Shown: positions 16,424 through 25,880, numbered from the stretch's first letter. The stretch is DNA of 64,000 nucleotides from CADEED01 sp020442965 (GCA_041395525.1 JAWLAH010000007.1:65954-129953); one strand, 5' to 3'. The notes: a model not told the origin generated them from the sequence alone. Made by a program: numbers and translations.

Positions 16424-17578
16424 ATTCGCACGCCGATTCTCACGTTCGTACTGACGGCCGTATGTCTTGCACCAGTGGACTCTCTGGCGCTGGGTGACGG
16501 GGTCGCCGCGGCAGCAGAGTGTCAAGCGAAAGACGTTATCAAGTTCCGAGGTGCGACTGCGAGGCTGGAGAACGACCTATTCGTCGGTACCGACCAGAAC
16601 TACACCAACGGCTTCGCATTGTCGTTCCTGTCGCACGACATGGTGGACAGGCCGCAGCCTGACTGCCTGCCGCTTCCGGTTCGCCTGCATGCTCGAGTGA
16701 TCCAATTCCTGAATCCTGGCTACTGGGCCGAGGCTGAGAACTCCGCGACTACGCAGAATGTGGTGGTGAAGTTTGGCCAGTCCATGTACACCCCCGAGGA
16801 GTTCTCACGTACCGATTTGATTCCCGATGATCGACCGTACGCAGGATTGCTTTACTTCGGCGCGTCCTGGAACCACAGGCGGCGTGCGCCAACAGCCAAT
16901 CTGGAAGTTCTCGACACGCGCGAGTTCACGCTGGGAGTCATTGGCCCATGGTCGTTGGCCGAGAAGACCCAGAACGTTGTGCATGATGTTGTTGGTGCGG
17001 ACAGGTTTCTCGGTTGGCGCCATCAGCTGAAGAATGAACCGGCGGTGCAGCTGGCGTTCGACCGGAAATTCAGGGCCTATCGCGACACGGGTGCTGTGAT
17101 CCCCGGCTTTTCCGTCGATTCGATCCACTCACTCGGATTGCGCCTCGGGAACATCGAAACGGCTGCAACACTGGCCCTTGAGGGGCGCATTGGCTGGAAT
17201 CTGCCGAATGACTTCGGCAGCTACCCGATCAGGCCTGGCGCCGAGAATCGCCCACCCTCGGCCACGTCGATCCGCAGTGGCGCTCGCGGGGCCGACCGCG
17301 CGAACCGCAGCCCGCGGCCCGGTGTTCACTTGTTTGCTGTCGTCGAGACAAAACTCGTTGCGTACGATTTTTCGCTCGATGGGAACCTGTTCCGCTCGAG
17401 CCACGCAGTGACTCGTCGGCCCTGGGTCGCTCAAGCGGCAGTCGGTGCGACCGTGCATGGCCATTTGGCGGGCCACGGTGTCAGGTTGGCCGTCATGCGT
17501 GTCTATCGCTCGCGTGAATTCGATGGGCAGCAAACGAACCAGACTTACGGGTCCGCGGCGTTGAGCGTTGAGTTCTAA
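16424..17578 (+). CDS. LpxR-like outer-membrane lipid A 3'-O-deacylase (DUF2219)
   Basis: The body is typical of the LpxR/DUF2219 family: ENDLFVGTDQNYTNGFALSFLS near the N-terminus, TPEEFSRTDLIPDDRPYAGLLYFGASW, LGVIGPWSLAEKTQNVVHDVV and GWRHQLKNEPAVQLAFDRKFRAY, then beta-barrel strands to a C-terminal phenylalanine (AALSVEF). LpxR removes the 3'-acyloxyacyl chain of lipid A in the outer membrane. The first standard start is GTG 16475, inside what looks like a signal peptide (RTPILTFVLTAVCLAPVDSLA). A GGAGG at 16412-16416 is correctly spaced for an ATT at 16424, with CTG 16418 too close. I chose ATT; a base error turning ATG to ATT is an equal alternative. Confidence 0.85.
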   Translation: MRTPILTFVLTAVCLAPVDSLALGDGVAAAAECQAKDVIKFRGATARLENDLFVGTDQNYTNGFALSFLSHDMVDRPQPDCLPLPVRLHARVIQFLNPGYWAEAENSATTQNVVVKFGQSMYTPEEFSRTDLIPDDRPYAGLLYFGASWNHRRRAPTANLEVLDTREFTLGVIGPWSLAEKTQNVVHDVVGADRFLGWRHQLKNEPAVQLAFDRKFRAYRDTGAVIPGFSVDSIHSLGLRLGNIETAATLALEGRIGWNLPNDFGSYPIRPGAENRPPSATSIRSGARGADRANRSPRPGVHLFAVVETKLVAYDFSLDGNLFRSSHAVTRRPWVAQAAVGATVHGHLAGHGVRLAVMRVYRSREFDGQQTNQTYGSAALSVEF

Positions 17579-17816
17579 GTGTCCGCGGTATGCGGGTCTC
17601 AGTTGGCGGCTAACACGCATCGCGCTAGGTTCTATTACGGACTGCGAAGGCTTGAATTGAGGCCGCATAATTTTCGGGTGCTGATGCACGCCGCGGGCGC
17701 AGGCTGGCATCGAACGCCCGGTGCCGCCATTGATCGTTTCGTAGCGCTCTTCACCCGATGACCCGCGTCGCAAAAGCAGCGCAGTTGTCCGATCGGGTCT
17801 GACAAGGAAATTCGCC
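17579..17816. other. Intergenic gap before the sulfide dehydrogenase genes
   Basis: About 240 bases lie between the LpxR-like gene and the cytochrome gene. I see no conserved reading frame, RNA or terminator. The fcc promoter should be here, but no boxes were convincing. Confidence 0.4.
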
Positions 17817-18134
17817 ATGAAGTCGTTGCCCCCCACTCTCGTTGCGCTGATGGCAGCGTCGGCGCTGCTGGCGAGTCAGGCCACGCTCGCGCAGACTGCG
17901 ATCAGCCCGCCTGGCCGGTTGCTTGCCTCTAACTGCTTTCAGTGCCACGGCACCAACGGCAAGGGCCCCGGGTTCGACAAACTGGCTGGCAAATCGGCGC
18001 GCAAGCTGTTCCAGGAGATGAAGAAATATCAGTCGGGCGAAGAGGGCGACGGCATCATGGCGCGCCACGCGATGGGCTATAGCGACGCCCAATTGCGCGA
18101 ACTCAGCCAGTGGCTTTCTGAGCAGCGACGCTAA
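17817..18134 (+). CDS. fccA: Monoheme c-type cytochrome, flavocytochrome c sulfide dehydrogenase small subunit
   Basis: Product of 105 residues with a Sec signal (about 1-26, cleaved near LAQTA) and one heme site C40-F-Q-C43-H44 in SNCFQCHGTNGKGPG. Candidate sixth ligands are M81 and M86 in IMARHAMGYSD. The fold pattern (DAQLRELSQWLSEQ at the end) is a class I cytochrome c. The next gene, 12 bases on, is the FAD-containing FccB subunit, so this should be its periplasmic electron acceptor. The Allochromatium FccA is a larger diheme protein; the monoheme version here resembles that of other sulfide-oxidising groups (family knowledge). Confidence 0.85.
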   Translation: MKSLPPTLVALMAASALLASQATLAQTAISPPGRLLASNCFQCHGTNGKGPGFDKLAGKSARKLFQEMKKYQSGEEGDGIMARHAMGYSDAQLRELSQWLSEQRR

Positions 18135-18146
18135 GAGGGCCTGAGC

Positions 18147-19400
18147 ATGGATCGACGATTTTTTCTCTGGACCGCGGCGTCGGCCTTGGCCACGCTTCCT
18201 GCAACTGGGCGTGGAGCGGTGCCGACCGGGTCGGCGAAAGCCCGCGTGCTAGTCGTTGGCGGGGGCATGGCGGGCGCCAGCGTGGCCAAGTACCTGCGAA
18301 TGTGGGGTGATTCGGTCGACGTCACGCTGATCGAGCGCGAGGCGACTTACACGTCTAGCATCATGAGCAACTTGGTGCTCACCGGGCAACGGACATTGCC
18401 GAGCCTGACCTACCGCTACGACACATTGCAGCGGCGCCATGGTGTGCGCTTGATCGTTGATGACGTGCTCGAAATCGATCCGGTCGCTACCTCGATCAAG
18501 CTGGCATCAGGCAAGCGCCTGGTTGCGGACCGCGTCATTCTGGCGCCAGGCATCGATTTCGACCCCGTGCCCGGCTTGGGCGAATCGAGCGAGATGCCGC
18601 ATGCGTGGCGAGCGGGACCGCAAACCACTTTGCTCGCGAAACAACTGGCAGCGTTGCCGGCAGGTGGAGTTGTCGCTATCACCGTACCGAAGATGCCCTA
18701 TCGCTGTCCGCCGGGGCCGTACGAACGCGCCTGCCTGATCGCGGACTGGCTGAAAGAGAAAAAGCCGCGTGCCAAGCTGATTCTGCTCGATGCCAATTCC
18801 GACATCGCAGTGGAAAAGGAGAACTTCCAGCGAGCATTCACCGAACTCTATGGCGACATCATCGAATATCGCAACGGTGTTGAAATCGCGTCAGTCGATC
18901 CAGGACGGAAGACACTCGCGACCAACGGTGGCCCGATTCATGCCGACGTCGTCAATCTGATACCGCAGCAACGGGCGGCCGCATTGGTGGCAAAAACTGG
19001 CTTGGCGACCGACAAGCAAGCACGCTTTGCGCCAGTCGACGTTCTCAGCTACGCGAGTTCCGCCGCGCCGACGGTGCACGTAATCGGCGATGCGTGCGCG
19101 ACCACGCAGCCCATGGCCGGGCAGATGGCCAATCAGCAGGCCAAGGTCTGCGCCGACGCATTGACACGCATTTTTGCGGGCCATGAACCCGATGTGGCTC
19201 CCGTGACGAATTCCGCCTGCTATTCGACCATCACCCGCAGTGAAGCGGGCTGGATGACCGCAGTGTTTCAATATGACCCTGCGGCCCACGTCATGAAACC
19301 GATGGCCGCAGCCTCAGCGGCGTCGCAAGGCTGGACGCGGGAGAACTTCAAGCAGATGAGCAAGTGGTTCGATGCACTCATGGCGGACACGTTCGCTTGA
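18147..19400 (+). CDS. fccB: Flavocytochrome c sulfide dehydrogenase, FAD subunit
   Basis: Product of 417 residues. N-terminal MDRRFFLWTAASAL looks like a Tat signal. A Rossmann FAD site VLVVGGGMAGASVAKYL lies at 34-50. C187 in MPYRCPPGPYERACL and C358 in NSACYSTI sit where FccB has its redox-active disulfide pair. The GDACATTQPMAGQMANQQAKVCADAL segment is the second FAD-contact region, and the C-terminus matches the FCSD flavin-binding domain. It oxidises sulfide to sulfur or polysulfide in the periplasm and passes electrons to the cytochrome encoded just upstream. No sox or sqr genes are in view. Confidence 0.9.
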   Translation: MDRRFFLWTAASALATLPATGRGAVPTGSAKARVLVVGGGMAGASVAKYLRMWGDSVDVTLIEREATYTSSIMSNLVLTGQRTLPSLTYRYDTLQRRHGVRLIVDDVLEIDPVATSIKLASGKRLVADRVILAPGIDFDPVPGLGESSEMPHAWRAGPQTTLLAKQLAALPAGGVVAITVPKMPYRCPPGPYERACLIADWLKEKKPRAKLILLDANSDIAVEKENFQRAFTELYGDIIEYRNGVEIASVDPGRKTLATNGGPIHADVVNLIPQQRAAALVAKTGLATDKQARFAPVDVLSYASSAAPTVHVIGDACATTQPMAGQMANQQAKVCADALTRIFAGHEPDVAPVTNSACYSTITRSEAGWMTAVFQYDPAAHVMKPMAAASAASQGWTRENFKQMSKWFDALMADTFA

Positions 19401-19452
19401 GACGAGACCCGAAGCCACGGAATGATTAGTTAGATCGCGATTCGTCGTGGCG

Positions 19453-20403
19453 CTAGCGGCTGCGGTGGCTCCGTGCTGAACGCGCGGTCGCGAAGTCATC
19501 ATGGAGTCGGCGCAGCCGCCGATAACTCTCGTAGCGCCTCGCGTTGAGGCGACCGCCGGCGACCGCCGCTTGCACCGCGCAATTCGGTTCCTGCAAATGG
19601 CGGCAATCCTGGAATCGGCACGCCGGCGCCAGACGCGCGATTTCGGGGAAACCCAGAGTTGTCTGTTCGATATGCTCAAGCGTCGGCGCGAAGTCGCGAA
19701 CCCCGGGCGAATCGATCAGCCAGCTGTTCGCATCCAGTTCGAAGGCGCGCGAGGCCGTGGTCGTATGCCGACCTTCGTCGTCGCGCGTGAGCTCGCCGGT
19801 CTTGACGTCTTGACTCGGTGCGAGCGCGGCGACGAGCGACGACTTGCCGACGCCAGACTGGCCTACCAATGCGCTGGTTGCGGCCCGCAGCAGCGCTTGA
19901 ACCTTCTCGAGATGCAATCCCGTTGCTGCCGAGCAGCGCGTAATCGGATAGCCGGCAGCTTGGTACGCGGCCGCGTCGGATATTGGCAACGCGTTGTTTG
20001 GCAGATCCGACTTGTTAACGACGATGTGACCACGGATACCCGCAGCCGTGGCAGCGCATAGGTAGCGATCGAGCACGAACAGATCTGGTGTCGGCTCGGT
20101 GGCTATGACGACCAGCAATTGGGTGAGATTCGCCGCGACCGGCTCGCTGACGCCCCGCAGATTGGCGCGCGCGAGGAGCGTGCTGCGGGGTAGCACTGCA
20201 CTGATGACGATTTCATCGTGCGTCGCGTCGTATTCACAGCTGACACGGTCACCACAGACGATCGACAATTTTCGCCCACGCGGCCGCGCGGCGTGCCGCT
20301 CGCCCGCGCGGTCGCGAACCTCGAACCGTCGGCCATATGCTGCGACGACGCGGGCTTCGAACAACTCGACTCTGGTGGCCTTGGCAGGTTTCTCGGTAGG
20401 CAT
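19453..20403 (-). CDS. rsgA: Small-ribosomal-subunit GTPase RsgA
   Basis: Product of 316 residues with the circularly permuted GTPase order: N-terminal OB domain (about 10-75), then G4 VVNKSD, then the P-loop GQSGVGKSSLV, then G3 LIDSPGVRDF. A C-terminal zinc module follows (CRFQDCRHLQEPNC). RsgA helps late 30S subunit maturation and is GTP-activated by the ribosome. It is divergent from orn, the gene order seen in many gammaproteobacteria, and convergent with fccB. Confidence 0.95.
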   Translation of the reverse strand: MPTEKPAKATRVELFEARVVAAYGRRFEVRDRAGERHAARPRGRKLSIVCGDRVSCEYDATHDEIVISAVLPRSTLLARANLRGVSEPVAANLTQLLVVIATEPTPDLFVLDRYLCAATAAGIRGHIVVNKSDLPNNALPISDAAAYQAAGYPITRCSAATGLHLEKVQALLRAATSALVGQSGVGKSSLVAALAPSQDVKTGELTRDDEGRHTTTASRAFELDANSWLIDSPGVRDFAPTLEHIEQTTLGFPEIARLAPACRFQDCRHLQEPNCAVQAAVAGGRLNARRYESYRRLRRLHDDFATARSARSHRSR

Positions 20404-20499
20404 TTATCCGGGGATCAGGTCAACGGCGCCGCGACGACTATCGGTGACGCTCTGTTAGAATGCTACTTTGCCAGAAGAGCTGCGGCCGTGCGCCGCTGA

Positions 20500-21087
20500 A
20501 TGCCGATGCACTCTGAACAAGCACCCCGTAGCGACCTACTGATCTGGATCGATCTGGAGATGTCCGGGCTGCAGCCCGAAACGGATGTCATTATCGAGAT
20601 CGCAACCTTGGTAACCGACCAAGACCTGGCGGTGATCGCCGAGGGCCCGGTGCTGGCGATTCACCAACCAGACGAGCTGCTTGCGGCCATGGATGACTGG
20701 AATCGCAAGACGCATGGCGCCACCGGGCTCATTGACCGTATCCGTGCGAGCGATGTCACGACGGCTGTCGCCGAGTCGCGCACGTTGGCCTTTCTCAGTC
20801 GACATCTCGCAGCAGGTGCCTCGCCGATGTGCGGCAACAGTATCTGTCAGGATCGACGGTTTCTCGCGCGCCAGATGCCACAGCTGGAACAGTTCTTCCA
20901 CTACCGTAATCTCGACGTCAGCACCTTGAAGGAACTTGCGCGCCGTTGGGCGCCGCGGGTGCTCGACGGCGTGGTGAAAGAAGGTCGCCACGTCGCGCTC
21001 GATGACATTCGCGATTCTATCGCGGAGTTGCAGCACTATCGTCGTCACTTGTTTGCGCCGGCCTATGCTGGATCGAGTGCCGGTTGA
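20500..21087 (+). CDS. orn: Oligoribonuclease
   Basis: Product of 195 residues, DEDDh exonuclease: first acidic motif LIWIDLEMSGL, middle motif SPMCGNSICQDRRFLARQMP, and the last with H and D in EGRHVALDDIRDSIAELQHYR. Orn degrades 2-5 base RNA oligonucleotides, including pGpG from cyclic-di-GMP turnover, and is usually essential in gammaproteobacteria. The stop TGA overlaps the TTG start of the next gene, so the two are probably co-translated. Confidence 0.95.
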   Translation: MPMHSEQAPRSDLLIWIDLEMSGLQPETDVIIEIATLVTDQDLAVIAEGPVLAIHQPDELLAAMDDWNRKTHGATGLIDRIRASDVTTAVAESRTLAFLSRHLAAGASPMCGNSICQDRRFLARQMPQLEQFFHYRNLDVSTLKELARRWAPRVLDGVVKEGRHVALDDIRDSIAELQHYRRHLFAPAYAGSSAG

Positions 21088-22055
21088 CGGCGCCTGACGT
21101 TCCCGATTTCGACGCGGTGATCGCGGCCGCCGGCAGTATCTGCGGGCACGTTCTGCTTACGCCGATGATGCGCTCCGATCGATTTGATACACGCGTCGGC
21201 GCGCAAGTGTTCTTCAAGTGCGAGAACCTGCAGATCGGCGGATCATTCAAGTTGCGCGGTGCTACCAACGCGATCAGGCAACTCGACCCGGCGCGCGCTT
21301 CGGTCGTGGCGACACATTCTTCAGGCAATCACGGCACAGCGATCGCGCTGGCCGCCCGGGCGCGTGGTATGCGCTCGATCATCGTCATGCCGCGCGACTC
21401 GGCGCAGACGAAACTCGCAGCCGTGAAGTCCGCGGGTGCCGATATCGTGTTGTGCGACCCCGGTACCGCGGCCCGTGAGGCGGCGCTGACGCAGCTGTTG
21501 CAACGTCAGCCGGCCGCGGTCGTGCACCCCTTCGATGATGAGCGCGTCATCGCAGGGCAGGGAACTGCTGCGCTCGAGTTGTTAGTTGAGGTGCCGGGGA
21601 TCGACTGCGTCGTGGCGCCCGTGGGCGGTGGCGGATTGATCGGCGGTACCGCGCTCGCTGCCAAAGGGATCGGATCGGGCATCCGCGTGGTCGCGGCCGA
21701 GCCAGCGATGGCCGATGACGCGTTTCGATCATTCAAGAGCGGCGCGCGCCAAAGTGCCGGTGTGCCCGATACGATTGCCGACGGCCTGCGCGGCTCGATC
21801 GGGGTGCGCAATTTTTCGCTCTTGCGGAATTATGTTGACGATGTCGTGACTGTTAGCGAAGCAGCGATCGTCGCGGCGATGCGCACGGTGCTGGAAGACC
21901 TGAAGCTGTTGATCGAGCCCTCCGCGGCCGTTGCGGTAGCGGCTGTGCTTGGTGCGCAGCTGGGTTCTGGTGCAACTCGCATCGGTGTCGTTCTATCGGG
22001 CGGCAATGTTGACTTGGGTCGCTGCCCGTTTCTCGCCGGCGATCAACTCACTTAG
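21084..22055 (+). CDS. PLP-dependent threonine/serine dehydratase (serine racemase-like)
   Basis: Product of 323 residues from a TTG start (MTAPDVPDFDAVIAAAGSI). Fold type II PLP enzyme: the Schiff-base lysine is K56 in IGGSFKLRGA, the substrate loop is THSSGNHGTAIA and the phosphate-binding loop is VGGGGLIGG. It lacks the C-terminal regulatory ACT domain of biosynthetic IlvA, matching catabolic threonine/serine dehydratases and serine racemases. It deaminates hydroxy amino acids to oxo acids, or racemises serine; sequence alone cannot decide. It overlaps orn at the 5' end and faces ppsA, overlapping it by eight bases at the 3' ends. Confidence 0.88.
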   Translation: MTAPDVPDFDAVIAAAGSICGHVLLTPMMRSDRFDTRVGAQVFFKCENLQIGGSFKLRGATNAIRQLDPARASVVATHSSGNHGTAIALAARARGMRSIIVMPRDSAQTKLAAVKSAGADIVLCDPGTAAREAALTQLLQRQPAAVVHPFDDERVIAGQGTAALELLVEVPGIDCVVAPVGGGGLIGGTALAAKGIGSGIRVVAAEPAMADDAFRSFKSGARQSAGVPDTIADGLRGSIGVRNFSLLRNYVDDVVTVSEAAIVAAMRTVLEDLKLLIEPSAAVAVAAVLGAQLGSGATRIGVVLSGGNVDLGRCPFLAGDQLT

Positions 22056-24423
22056 TCGGTTTGCCCGCCTTCTGGTTCGCCAGGAACAGCCAGGTTTCAA
22101 CTACGGTGTCCGGGTTCAGCGAAATGCTGTCGATGCCTTGCTCGAGCAACCAGAGCGCAAGATCCGGATGATCCGAAGGGCCTTGCCCACAGATGCCGAC
22201 GTACTTGCCGTGCTTCTTGCAGGCTCTGATCGCCATCGCCAGCATCGCCTTGACGGCCTCATCGCGCTCATCGAACAGCTTGGCGACGATGCCGGAGTCG
22301 CGATCGAGGCCGAGCGTGAGCTGGGTCATGTCGTTAGAGCCGATCGACATGCCATCGAAGAACTCCAGGTATTTCTCCGCCAGCACCGCGTTGGTGGGCA
22401 GTTCGCACATCATGATGACTTTGAGGCCATTCTCGCCGCGCTTCAGTCCATTCAGGGCCAGCAACTCCGTAACCTTGCGAGCCTCTTCGACGGTGCGTAC
22501 GAACGGCACCATCACCTGAACATGGGTGAGCCCCATCTGCTCGCGCACGCGCTTCAGCGCACGGCACTCGAGTTCGAAGCACGGCCGGAAGGTCTCATCG
22601 ATATAGCGCGAGGCGCCGCGAAATCCCAGCATCGGGTTCTCTTCGGACGGTTCGTACAAGCGGCCACCGATGAGGTTGGCGTACTCGTTGGACTTGAAAT
22701 CGGACAAGCGCACGATCACGGGTTCAGGTGCAAACGCTACGGCAATCTGTGAAATGCCCTCCGACAATTTGTCGACGTAGAAACCGACCGGGTCGGCATA
22801 GCCCGCCATCTGCACGCGGATCTGCTCTTTTGTAGCCGCGTCGACCCTGTCGAACTCGAGCAGCGCGCGCGGATGCACGCCGATCATACGATTGATGATG
22901 AATTCGAGGCGCGCGAGACCGACGCCGTTGTGCGGGATACCCGCGAAGTCGAACGCGCGATCGGGATTGCCGACGTTCATCATGATCTTGACCGGAATTG
23001 GCGGCAGCGAATCGAGTTCGATCTGTTTCTGCTCAAACTCCAGCGCACCTTGATAGACATAGCCCGTGTCACCCTCGGCGCAAGATACGGTGATCTCCTG
23101 GCCCTCCTTGATCGTCGTGGTGGCGTCACCACATCCCACGACCGCCGGAATCCCGAGTTCGCGTGCGATGATGGCCGCATGGCAGGTGCGCCCACCGCGG
23201 TTGGTGACGATCGCCGCGGCGCGCTTCATGACGGGCTCCCAGTCTGGGTCCGTCATGTCGGCTACCAACACGTCGCCTGTCTGCACCCGCGCCATTTGCT
23301 CGATGTCATTGATGACCCGCGCCGGGCCCGCGCCGATGCGCTGGCCGATGCTTCGCCCGGTCGTTAGCACGGTCGAGCGCTGCTTGAGTGTATAGCGCTG
23401 AATCGTGCGGCCCTGGCGGCTCTGCACCGTTTCCGGGCGAGCCTGCAGTATGTAGATCTCGCCCGTTGTGCCGTCCTTGCCCCACTCGATATCCATCGGT
23501 TGTTTGTAGTGCTCTTCGATGATGAGCGCCTGGCGCGACAGCGCCAGCAGATCCTGGTCGTCAATACAAAACCGCGCACGATCGGCCGGTGCGACATCTA
23601 CCGTGCGCACGCGCTCAGCGCTGCCGGGCGGCGCGTACACCATCTTGATGGCCTTGGCGCCCAGATTGCGTCGCACGACGCACTGCTTGCCATCGCGCAG
23701 GCCCTTCTTGTAAACATAGAACTCATCGGGATTGACCGCTCCCTGCACCACGGTCTCGCCAAGCCCGTACGAGGCCGTGACGAATACCACGTCGCGAAAG
23801 CCGGAATCGGTATCGAGCGTGAACATGACGCCACTCGAGCCGATGTCCGAGCGCACCATGTGCTGGACGCCCGCCGACAACGCGACGAGATTGTGATCGA
23901 AGCGCTGATGCACACGGTAGGCAATCGCGCGGTCGTTGAAGAGTGACGCGAATACTTCGTGCATCGCCTTGAGAACATTCTCTCTGCCGCTGACATTGAG
24001 AAAGGTTTCCTGTTGCCCGGCGAATGATGCCTCTGGCAGGTCCTCGGCGGTTGCCGATGAGCGAACCGCAACCGCGATATCGCGGCCTGCGCTCATTTTT
24101 TCGAACGATTCCAAGACGGCACGTTGGAGGGCGGCCGGAAAGGGCGTTTGCAGTATCCACTGCCGAATCTGCGCGCCGGTCGCTGCCAGCTGGGTGACGT
24201 CTTCTATGTCGAGGTCGGCGAGAGCGATGCGAATGCGCTCGCTGAGACCTTGCTGTTGCAGGAACTCGCGATAGGCGTGTGCCGTGGTCGCGAAGCCGCC
24301 CGGCACCTTGACTCCGAGCCGGGTCAATTGCCCGATCATCTCGCCGATCGATGCATTCTTGCCGCCGACGATCTCGACGTCGTGCATCGTGGCACTCTCA
24401 AGAGGCAGCACGTAAGTGTTCAA
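22048..24423 (-). CDS. ppsA: Phosphoenolpyruvate synthase
   Basis: Product of 791 residues from TTG 24423 (MNTYVLPLESATMHDVEIVGGKNASIGEMI), preceded by GGAG six bases upstream; this fits the family better than the longer frame from 24450. The N-terminal ATP-grasp domain is followed by the phosphohistidine domain GGRTCHAAIIARELGIPAVVG. The C-terminal PEP/pyruvate TIM barrel ends in CGQGPSDHPDLALWLLEQGIDSISLNPD. It converts pyruvate and ATP to PEP, AMP and phosphate for gluconeogenesis. The regulator PpsR is divergent, 103 bases away. Confidence 0.96.
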   Translation of the reverse strand: MNTYVLPLESATMHDVEIVGGKNASIGEMIGQLTRLGVKVPGGFATTAHAYREFLQQQGLSERIRIALADLDIEDVTQLAATGAQIRQWILQTPFPAALQRAVLESFEKMSAGRDIAVAVRSSATAEDLPEASFAGQQETFLNVSGRENVLKAMHEVFASLFNDRAIAYRVHQRFDHNLVALSAGVQHMVRSDIGSSGVMFTLDTDSGFRDVVFVTASYGLGETVVQGAVNPDEFYVYKKGLRDGKQCVVRRNLGAKAIKMVYAPPGSAERVRTVDVAPADRARFCIDDQDLLALSRQALIIEEHYKQPMDIEWGKDGTTGEIYILQARPETVQSRQGRTIQRYTLKQRSTVLTTGRSIGQRIGAGPARVINDIEQMARVQTGDVLVADMTDPDWEPVMKRAAAIVTNRGGRTCHAAIIARELGIPAVVGCGDATTTIKEGQEITVSCAEGDTGYVYQGALEFEQKQIELDSLPPIPVKIMMNVGNPDRAFDFAGIPHNGVGLARLEFIINRMIGVHPRALLEFDRVDAATKEQIRVQMAGYADPVGFYVDKLSEGISQIAVAFAPEPVIVRLSDFKSNEYANLIGGRLYEPSEENPMLGFRGASRYIDETFRPCFELECRALKRVREQMGLTHVQVMVPFVRTVEEARKVTELLALNGLKRGENGLKVIMMCELPTNAVLAEKYLEFFDGMSIGSNDMTQLTLGLDRDSGIVAKLFDERDEAVKAMLAMAIRACKKHGKYVGICGQGPSDHPDLALWLLEQGIDSISLNPDTVVETWLFLANQKAGKPTK

Positions 24424-24526
24424 AACGACTCCTTGGCATGTTCCGTACACTTGCCGTGTGCGGGGCGCTTTGAAACACTCACGGGCAACGCAACGACCAC
24501 GTCAATGAGCAACAAAGGCGGCAATA

Positions 24527-25348
24527 GTGGGCAGACGAACAGTGTTCTTCGTATCCGATCAAACCGGTGTTACAGCCGAAACCATGGGCCACACGCTGCT
24601 CACGCAGTTCGAGGGGCTGCAGATTCGGGCTGAAACTTTGCCATTTGTCTCTGCCGCTGACAAGGCGAACGAAGCCGTTGCCCGAATCAATCGGGCTGGC
24701 GTTGACGAAGGTGTGAGGCCGGTCGTATTCAGCACGCTGGTGCAGGACGATTTGCGCGCGATTCTGGCGCGATCCGACGCGTTGGTGCTTGACTTCTTCG
24801 ATGCCTTTGTCGGCCCGCTCGAGCAGGAATTCGGCGTGCGTTCCACTCATCGCACCGGACGCGCGCATGGCATGACTGATCTGGCTAGTTACACTGCGCG
24901 CATCAGCGCGACCAATTTTGCACTGAGTATTGATGACGGCTCCAATCGCGACTACGATCACGCTGATATCATACTGGTTGGCGTGTCGCGCGTCGGCAAG
25001 ACGCCCACTTGCCTGTATATGGCGCTGCACTACGGGATTTTTGCAGCGAACTATCCGCTGACCGAAGAAGACCTGGAGAGCGGTCGTCTGCCGCCCTCGC
25101 TCGACGCACATCGGCGCAAGATATTTGGCCTAACAATCAAGGCGGACCGACTGCAGCAGATCCGTCACGAACGCCGCCCGGACAGCACGTATTCATCGCT
25201 CAAACAGGTGCTCTACGAGCTGCGCAGCGCACAGGCGCTATTCGAGAAGTATACGATTCCGATACTCGATACGACTGAGTGTTCGATCGAAGAAATGGCA
25301 AGTCGCATATTGGCGAAAACCGGCGTCGAACGGCGCGTCAAGCTGTGA
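24527..25348 (+). CDS. ppsR: PEP synthase regulatory kinase/phosphorylase PpsR
   Basis: Product of 273 residues from GTG 24527, DUF299 family. Family signatures: FFVSDQTGVTAETMGHTLL at the N-terminus, the P-loop-like GVSRVGKTPTCLYMAL and LTIKADRLQQIRHERRPDSTYS, then YTIPILDTTECSIEEMASRIL. PpsR inactivates PpsA by ADP-dependent threonine phosphorylation and reactivates it by phosphorolysis. The divergent arrangement with ppsA is standard. Confidence 0.95.
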   Translation: MGRRTVFFVSDQTGVTAETMGHTLLTQFEGLQIRAETLPFVSAADKANEAVARINRAGVDEGVRPVVFSTLVQDDLRAILARSDALVLDFFDAFVGPLEQEFGVRSTHRTGRAHGMTDLASYTARISATNFALSIDDGSNRDYDHADIILVGVSRVGKTPTCLYMALHYGIFAANYPLTEEDLESGRLPPSLDAHRRKIFGLTIKADRLQQIRHERRPDSTYSSLKQVLYELRSAQALFEKYTIPILDTTECSIEEMASRILAKTGVERRVKL

Positions 25349-25490
25349 TCGATTCCTCGACTTGGCCCGGCATTTGCGTCTTGCGTGTTGCGCGCGGTGG
25401 GCTATAGTCGGTCAGGTGAGTTACGTAGAAGGCAACGACACCCTTGCGCTTGTTTCATGGCGTTCGCGGCCGTGCACGTTCGTCGCGTTG

Positions 25491-25880
25491 ATGTCTTTGT
25501 ATGAGAGCAACCATGCGCGCCTCGTACGCCTCGCCGGTAGTCTCAAAGAACTTCGTGGCGAATACGTATCGCGCGTCTCGAACGATTGTGACTTGCGTCT
25601 CACCGTGCTGGAACGCGCGGCCTACACCGTCACCTGCGAGTTCACTTATCTGTTGGGCGAGGCGCCACGCCACACATATCCAGACCTCACGTTGCGGGTG
25701 TACCTCGATGCCAACCTGACTGAGGCGCAAGGCTGGGCAGTGGAGCACGAGCATCCTCGCCTGCGCCAACTGCGCGCCGCTGCGGAGCGTGAACTGGATC
25801 AGCGTTGGGCCCGCAACATGATGCTAAATAAGTGGCTTGAGTACTGCATGGATCGGGGTCACTCCTTCCGCCTGACTTAG
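25491..25880 (+). CDS. DUF1249 (YqiB-like) protein
   Basis: Product of 129 residues from ATG 25491 (MSLYESNHARLVRLAG). The pattern ERAAYTVTCEFTYLLGEAPRHTYPDLTLRVYLDANLTEA and RWARNMMLNKWLEYCMDRGHSF is that of the YqiB/DUF1249 family, small cytoplasmic proteins of unknown function. The length is normal (E. coli YqiB about 140). In E. coli the gene lies beside nudF and cpdA; here it is between ppsR and a coiled-coil protein, so that context does not help. Confidence 0.8.
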   Translation: MSLYESNHARLVRLAGSLKELRGEYVSRVSNDCDLRLTVLERAAYTVTCEFTYLLGEAPRHTYPDLTLRVYLDANLTEAQGWAVEHEHPRLRQLRAAAERELDQRWARNMMLNKWLEYCMDRGHSFRLT

